This document shows positions 15,289-19,713 of a stretch of DNA of 19,713 bases, piece after piece. Source of the DNA: an uncultured Methylotenera sp. (GTDB lineage Bacteria > Pseudomonadota > Gammaproteobacteria > Burkholderiales > Methylophilaceae); assembly GCA_937957775.1 (NCBI GenBank), contig CALFXV010000182.1, forward strand, positions 1 to 19,713, given 5' to 3'. Position 1 is the stretch's first letter. Every line of letters starts with the position of its first letter. The translations under genes and the position numbers were made by a program. The notes below the pieces were generated by a model that worked only from the letters and a program-made list of their open reading frames with translations, was not told where the DNA came from and did no database searches.

Positions 15289-17991
15289 TTGTTTAAATTA
15301 AATCGACCTAGCGTGGCCTGGCATTTTTGGCTGTGGCATCTGATAGTGCCCTTGCTGGCAGGCCTGCTGCTGGCTTTTGTCTACCCCTTGAGCGGCTGGG
15401 ATAGACTATGGATAGCGCCATTTTACGACGCGCAAACCCAGACTTTTCCATTAAGAAACCATGCCGGATTAGAAGCCGTGCTGCACCAAGGCTTGAGAAA
15501 CTTGATGATAATCGTCAGTCTGCTCGCTTTAGAGGGCGGCTTGGTCGGTTACGGCTTAAAGCGCTGGCCGCGCGCTTCCGCTCAAGCTACTTTGCTTGCG
15601 TTTGATTGGTTGAAAGCGCATCGCAGGTCATTGTTGTGGGTGTTTGTCGGCATGCTGATCAGCACCACGGTGGTGTCGCTGTTAAAGCATTTTAGCCTGC
15701 ACGACTGCCCGTGGAATTTACAAGAATACGGTGGCACGCAACCTTACATCGCCCTGTTCGGCAGCTTGCCAGCCGGTGTGGCTGCCGGCCATTGCTTCCC
15801 GGGCGGCCACGCCAGTGGCGGGTTTGCCTTAGTGGCCGTGTATTTTGCCTTTAGAGACAGCCAAGCTCGCTTAGCCAAATGGGGTTGGATCCTAGCGCTG
15901 TTGTTTGGCAGCGTGATGGCGTATACGCAGATGGTGCGCGGCGCGCATTTTATGTCACACAATTTATGGACCGCCTGGCTAGTATGGATGCTCTTGCTGG
16001 CGCAATACCTTATTTGGCCGCCGCAGGCTGGCTTGCCCACGCCCAGTTCTTCTGAGCGCAAAAAAGCCTGGTCATTCTTGCGCTTTGTGGCCGTCAGTGC
16101 GCTGTTGGTTTGGCTGGGTTTGCGGCTAATCTTGTGGTTGAGTTTGTCGCTTCATTTAGGCCACAACCCCATGTCTTGGAACGAGGCTTTAGGCATGTTG
16201 GCTTGGGGCGTTTGGTTTGATCTGAATGCCTTGTGTTACCTGCTCATACCGTTTTTATTGGCCTCGCTGTTGTTGAGCAAGCGGGCGCGGCAAGCAACAT
16301 GGCTCAGCGTTGCCCGTCGCTTGATGGCCTGGGTGTTGCTATTTGGTTTGCTGTTTGCGGCGGTGGCCGAGTGGGTTTTTTGGCAAGAATTCAGCACGCG
16401 CTTTAATTTCATCGCGGTGGATTATTTAATTTACACCAAAGAAGTCATAGGCAATATACGCCAATCCTATCCCGTGCCGTTGATCTTGCTCTGCATAGCG
16501 CTAGTGGCAGCCGGTTTGTTATGGCTAGCCAATCAAACCGGCCGTTTTGCTAATCGGCCTCTGTCCGCTAAGCAAAAAGTGCGTTTGTTGCTGTGTGCGC
16601 TGGCGTTGCCTAGCCTTAGTTTTCAGTTGGCCAATGTCGATCAAATGGAATTTAGTCGCAATGCCTATGCCAATGAATTGGCGGGCAACGGTTTGTTCAG
16701 TTTTGCCGCGGCCGCTAGGCGCAACGAATTGGATTACGATAAATTTTACAGGCAGCTGGACCCGGCCCAAGCCAAGTCCGTATTGCAGGCCTTGCATGCC
16801 GATCGCCAGCCGCTAAGCGCCAATAGAAAGTCAGCCGCCAGCACTAATCTGGCCGTCACGCCGCTTAAGCCGTTTAGCCGACGCCCCAAGCAGGTGGTGC
16901 TGATCTCGGTAGAAAGCCTGTCGGCCGAGTATTTAGGCGTGCACGGTAACCCAGCTAATCTCACCCCCTACTTGGATAAATTGGCGGCCGACAGCGTGGT
17001 GTTCGATCGCGCCTTTGCCACCGGCACGCGCACCGTGCGTGGCTTGGATGCCTTATCCATAGCCATCCCGCCCATCCCAGGACAGGCCGTGGTGCACCGG
17101 CCCAATAGCGACCGTTTGGCTGGCATAGGCGAGTTGTTGCATGAGCGCGGTTTTGCCACCTACTTTATTTATGGCGGTTACGGTGTGTTTGATAACATGA
17201 ACCACTACTTTGCCAGCAACCATTACCGCGTGGTCGACCGCACCGATTTTGATGAAAAAACCGTGCAATCAGAAAACGTTTGGGGGGTGGACGACGAAAG
17301 CCTGTTTAATCATGCCACGCAAATTTTGGATGCGCAGCACGCCCTTGGTCAGCCTTTTTTTGCGCACATTATGACCACCAGCAATCATCGCCCCTATACG
17401 TTTCCAGCCGGTAAAATTGATTTACCCAGCGGCAGCAGGGAGGCGGCCGTCAAATACAGCGATTACGCCATAGGCCAATTTATCGCCCAAGCCAAAACCA
17501 AACCTTGGTTTAAAGACACCTTGTTCGTGATAGTGGCAGACCATTGTGCGGCGGTGGCCGGTAAAACCAAATTGCCAGTGGCGAAATACCATATTCCCTT
17601 ATTTTTCTATGCTCCTGGCTTGTTGCCCGCGCGGCATTACATGCGCGTAGCCAGTCAAATTGATGTGGTGCCTACCTTGTTGGATGCCTTGGGCGTGCCG
17701 GGTGCCGATTATTTTTACGGGCAGTCTTTATTTAAAGCCGAGGCAGAAAAATGGCCGGAACGGGCGTTTATTAGTAATTACCAATCCTTGGGTTATTTGA
17801 AAAACGGCACGCTGACAGTGCTATCGCCTAAGCGCCGCGTTGAAGCCTATGCTGTCGATGGGAAAAATTTTGAGTCTAGGCCGATAGTGCCGCAGTCTAA
17901 CTTGGTCGATGAAGCGGTGGCGTATTACCAAACGGCCAGCCGTGCTTATAAAACCGGCGCCTTAAAAATGCACTCAACAAAAGAACAGTAA
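15289..17991 (+). CDS. PAP2-family phosphatase fused to an LTA-synthase-like (alkaline-phosphatase-fold) transferase
   Basis: A 900-residue inner-membrane protein with two enzyme domains. Residues about 10-245 are a PAP2-type lipid phosphatase with several membrane segments: K133 with D139-C140-P141, then FPGGHASGG (PGGH 171-174), then RGAHFMSH (217-224). The third motif is diverged, with His224 where most PAP2 enzymes have Asp. Residues about 262-450 give five more membrane segments. From about 534 a periplasmic sulfatase/alkaline-phosphatase-fold domain like LtaS, OpgB and related phosphoglycerol/phosphoethanolamine transferases follows: metal ligand Glu542 (VESLS), the nucleophile-region TGTRTVRG (578-585), and Asp751-His752 (VADHC). 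It probably modifies an envelope lipid or glycan; substrate is unknown. The TTG start at 15289 is the best available; GTG at 15313 is the alternative. Confidence 0.85.
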   Translation: MFKLNRPSVAWHFWLWHLIVPLLAGLLLAFVYPLSGWDRLWIAPFYDAQTQTFPLRNHAGLEAVLHQGLRNLMIIVSLLALEGGLVGYGLKRWPRASAQATLLAFDWLKAHRRSLLWVFVGMLISTTVVSLLKHFSLHDCPWNLQEYGGTQPYIALFGSLPAGVAAGHCFPGGHASGGFALVAVYFAFRDSQARLAKWGWILALLFGSVMAYTQMVRGAHFMSHNLWTAWLVWMLLLAQYLIWPPQAGLPTPSSSERKKAWSFLRFVAVSALLVWLGLRLILWLSLSLHLGHNPMSWNEALGMLAWGVWFDLNALCYLLIPFLLASLLLSKRARQATWLSVARRLMAWVLLFGLLFAAVAEWVFWQEFSTRFNFIAVDYLIYTKEVIGNIRQSYPVPLILLCIALVAAGLLWLANQTGRFANRPLSAKQKVRLLLCALALPSLSFQLANVDQMEFSRNAYANELAGNGLFSFAAAARRNELDYDKFYRQLDPAQAKSVLQALHADRQPLSANRKSAASTNLAVTPLKPFSRRPKQVVLISVESLSAEYLGVHGNPANLTPYLDKLAADSVVFDRAFATGTRTVRGLDALSIAIPPIPGQAVVHRPNSDRLAGIGELLHERGFATYFIYGGYGVFDNMNHYFASNHYRVVDRTDFDEKTVQSENVWGVDDESLFNHATQILDAQHALGQPFFAHIMTTSNHRPYTFPAGKIDLPSGSREAAVKYSDYAIGQFIAQAKTKPWFKDTLFVIVADHCAAVAGKTKLPVAKYHIPLFFYAPGLLPARHYMRVASQIDVVPTLLDALGVPGADYFYGQSLFKAEAEKWPERAFISNYQSLGYLKNGTLTVLSPKRRVEAYAVDGKNFESRPIVPQSNLVDEAVAYYQTASRAYKTGALKMHSTKEQ

Positions 17992-18007
17992 AGGCAGCGC
18001 AATTGCC

Positions 18008-18036
18008 CTTTATCCCTGATCGTCCTGCGCTATAAT
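18008..18036 (+). promoter_or_regulatory. Promoter of pcm
   Basis: A perfect TATAAT (18031-18036) sits 28 bases before the pcm ATG. The best -35 at 17-base spacing is CTTTAT (18008-18013), a poor match; TTGCCC (18004-18009) is too far at 21 bases. The -10 is convincing, the -35 is not. Confidence 0.5.
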
Positions 18037-18064
18037 GATGCTTACATTTTAGGAAGCATGCACC

Positions 18065-18748
18065 ATGACACAAAGCCAAACCAGCCGATTTAGCAGCGCC
18101 AACGATGCGGCTAGATTTAACATGATAGAGCAGCAAATTCGCACTTGGGAGGTGCTCGATCCCGTGGTGCTGGATTTGTTTAATGCCGTGCCTCGCGAAG
18201 CCTTTGTGGCCGAGTCGCAACAAGGCTTGGCGTTTGCTGACATAGAGTTGCCCATAGGCCATGAGCAATCCATGCTCTCACCCAAAATCGAAGGCCGCAT
18301 TTTACAAGCTTTGCAGGTCAAGAAAACCGATAAGGTTTTGCTAGTGGGCACCGGCAGTGGCTACTTAACCGCCTTATTAGCCAAGCAGGCAGCGCACGTG
18401 TATGCCGTTGAAATCGTGCCCGAATTGTCGGCACAAGCCGGCGCCCGTTTGAAGCAACAAGGCATACACAATGTCAGCTTAATGGTGGCCGATGCCGTCA
18501 ACGGTTACGCGGCCGAAGCGCCTTATGATGTGATTGTTTTTGCCGGTTCCTTGCATACATACCCAGTAGCGGTTGAACAAATGCTGAAAATAGGCGGTCG
18601 TATGTTTGTCGTGCACGGGGACTTGCCGATTATGCAAGCGACCTTAAGCCAACGCGTGACCGACGGCGCATGCCGTCAAGAAACCCTATTTGAAACCTGC
18701 TTGCCCCTATTGGCGCATGCCCCTATTGCGAGTCAATTTGAATTTTAA
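18065..18748 (+). CDS. pcm: Protein-L-isoaspartate O-methyltransferase family protein
   Basis: The family methylates isoaspartyl residues in damaged proteins with S-adenosylmethionine so that they can revert to normal aspartate. The 227-residue product has the N-terminal MIEQQIRTWEVLDPVVLDLF, then VPREAFV, and the SAM-binding motif I VLLVGTGSGYLTALLA at 91-106, followed by VYAVEIVPEL. The canonical active-site block around the Ser-Gln-Pro (TISQPY in E. coli) is replaced by HEQSMLSPKIEGRIL, so this is the divergent Pcm-like subgroup found beside tolC genes in proteobacteria; its true substrate is uncertain. The ATG has AGGA 10 bases upstream. The TolC-family gene begins 19 bases after the stop, suggesting co-transcription. 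Confidence 0.88.
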   Translation: MTQSQTSRFSSANDAARFNMIEQQIRTWEVLDPVVLDLFNAVPREAFVAESQQGLAFADIELPIGHEQSMLSPKIEGRILQALQVKKTDKVLLVGTGSGYLTALLAKQAAHVYAVEIVPELSAQAGARLKQQGIHNVSLMVADAVNGYAAEAPYDVIVFAGSLHTYPVAVEQMLKIGGRMFVVHGDLPIMQATLSQRVTDGACRQETLFETCLPLLAHAPIASQFEF

Positions 18749-18767
18749 GCCCACGCAATTGCAAAAA

Positions 18768-19713
18768 ATGACTTGGCGCTCAGCCGTTTGGCTGTTGCTG
18801 GCATTGTTGCTGCCCATGCCCGCCTATGCAGCAGAGCCAGTCAGCTTGCAAGCGCAGCCATTAAAGTTGATGGACGTTTACCAACAAGCTTTAGCGCACG
18901 ACGCCAGCTTGGCTTCGGCCTTAAGCGCCAACCGCGCAGCACAAGAAATAATCGAGCAAGGTAAAGCGCTGTATCGGCCCACGGTAAACTTTAATGCCGA
19001 GACCAATGCGCTGAAGTCCAGCTTTCACTATTTGTCTACCTCATCCACCGATCGGTCGCAGTTTGAGAACTACCGTTACGGGGTGGACGCACGTCAGCCG
19101 ATTTTTCGTCAACAAAATTTAATTCAAATCGACCAAGCTGGCACCCAAGTTAGCATTGCCGACAAGCAGCTTAATGTGGCTCAGCAAGCTTTGATGTTGC
19201 GCACCACGCAAGCGTACTTTGATGTATTAATGGCGCAGGACAGAATTGATTTAATCGTCGCACAAAAAACCGCCATTGCTGCGCAGTTGGCGCAAGCGCA
19301 GGCCAATTTTGACTTGGGCAGTGCCACCATTACCGATGCCAATGAAGCGCAAGCGCGCTACGATTTGGCGGCGGCGCAAGAAATTGCCGCGCTGAACGAA
19401 TTTGAAATTGCTAAACACGCGGTGCAAGCCATCACTGGTCAATTGCCGCAACGCTTAGCCAGTGTCAAACCCCAGCTTAAAGCCAATGAAATGAGCCTCA
19501 GCATGGCCACTTGGCAAGAGCTGGCGCGGCGTTGTGTGCACTGGTTGGGGCAGCCCGATGTGCACGCCGTGGTCATCACGCATGGCACAGACACGCTCGA
19601 AGAAACCGCTTATTTTTTGCAAACGGTTTTGCAACCCGTCAAACCGGTGGCACTGACGTGCGCCATGCTGCCCGCCAATGCGCCTGACAGCGATGGCCCT
19701 GGCAATCTCAAGG
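18768..19713 (+). CDS. TolC-family outer-membrane channel protein, 3' end replaced in frame by asparaginase sequence; incomplete at window end
   Basis: TolC-type proteins form trimeric outer-membrane channels for type I secretion and efflux. From the ATG at 18768: a signal peptide (about 1-21, hydrophobic VWLLLALLLP, cleavage after AYA), then the TolC repeat LMDVYQQALAHDASLASAL, the RPTVNF strand, YGVDARQPIF, and long amphipathic helices through TTQAYFDVLMAQDRIDL, to ITGQLPQRLAS near residue 230. From about residue 240 the frame reads as L-asparaginase, with no stop. Normal TolC proteins have a second repeat of this fold and run about 430-480 residues. No strong Shine-Dalgarno is visible; alternative in-frame starts are ATG 18717 and TTG 18738, inside the end of pcm. 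Whether the chimera is biological cannot be decided from the window. Confidence 0.75.
   Translation, partial: MTWRSAVWLLLALLLPMPAYAAEPVSLQAQPLKLMDVYQQALAHDASLASALSANRAAQEIIEQGKALYRPTVNFNAETNALKSSFHYLSTSSTDRSQFENYRYGVDARQPIFRQQNLIQIDQAGTQVSIADKQLNVAQQALMLRTTQAYFDVLMAQDRIDLIVAQKTAIAAQLAQAQANFDLGSATITDANEAQARYDLAAAQEIAALNEFEIAKHAVQAITGQLPQRLASVKPQLKANEMSLSMATWQELARRCVHWLGQPDVHAVVITHGTDTLEETAYFLQTVLQPVKPVALTCAMLPANAPDSDGPGNLK
19485..19713 (+). other. L-asparaginase-like segment in the TolC reading frame
   Basis: Residues about 240-315 of the preceding frame match the middle of bacterial L-asparaginase: NEMSL, then TWQELARR, the active-site VVITHGTDTLEETAYFL (THGTDT at residues 271-276, carrying the second catalytic Thr and its Asp), KPVALTCAML and DSDGPGNL. 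Asparaginases hydrolyse asparagine to aspartate and ammonia. The N-terminal part, with the first catalytic threonine (GGTIA motif) and about 60 residues, is not present upstream; TolC sequence stands there instead. The segment continues beyond the window. Confidence 0.85.

Noticed and set aside
17990..18011. Possible terminator after the PAP2/LTA-synthase-like gene (AAAGGCA with TGCCCTTT)
   Set aside because: The stem has a bulge, overlaps the stop codon, and the following T tract is short and interrupted; it also overlaps the pcm promoter region. Too weak to list.
18773..18964. Short + strand open frame (63 codons) after pcm
   Set aside because: It is a different frame of the TolC-family gene; the in-frame product has a clear signal peptide and TolC motifs, the short one has none.

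Overview
The window reads as a chromosomal segment of a methylotrophic betaproteobacterium, most likely Methylophilaceae. This rests on the housekeeping order nusA-infB-rbfA-truB-rpsO-pnp, proteobacterial-type ThiC, MutY, UppP and AsmA proteins, and a formaldehyde-activating-enzyme (Fae) family gene, which is characteristic of H4MPT-using methylotrophs. The assignment is inferred from protein resemblance and context; no search was run. There is no rRNA, tRNA, CRISPR array, insertion sequence or phage gene.

Layout. Positions 1-6921 (+ strand) hold the conserved translation and RNA-decay block: the NusA C-terminus, IF2, RbfA, TruB, then S15 with its own near-consensus promoter, then PNPase behind a leader hairpin. 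A perfectly palindromic bidirectional terminator separates pnp from a DoxX-family membrane protein on the - strand. A divergent Fae-like gene (7551-8093, +) follows. Converging on it is a - strand run transcribed as RluF-like pseudouridine synthase, uppP, asmA, mutY, with tight spacing and a TGATG overlap at asmA/mutY. Upstream of that run, thiC lies on the - strand behind a TPP riboswitch and a well-spaced promoter. Divergent from thiC is a 900-residue PAP2 phosphatase/LTA-synthase-like fusion (+). Then come pcm and a TolC-family outer-membrane channel gene that runs off the window end.

Most of the window is ordinary core genome. What stands out: (1) the TolC reading frame turns, in frame, into L-asparaginase sequence near 19470-19510, so the window ends in a chimera (real rearrangement or assembly junction); (2) the AsmA protein stops about 200 residues early, exactly at the mutY start; (3) the Fae-like protein lacks the conserved active-site histidine of genuine Fae; (4) the PAP2 and alkaline-phosphatase-fold transferase domains are fused in one envelope enzyme; (5) the thiC riboswitch has an unusual long GNRA-capped P3 and a plausible terminator/antiterminator pairing. 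I see no convincing new multi-gene system.

Functionally, the left block builds and matures ribosomes and turns over mRNA. The middle - strand run combines rRNA modification, undecaprenyl-phosphate recycling, an inner-membrane AsmA protein and A:G mismatch repair. The right part covers thiamine synthesis under TPP control, envelope lipid or glycan modification, protein repair and an outer-membrane channel.
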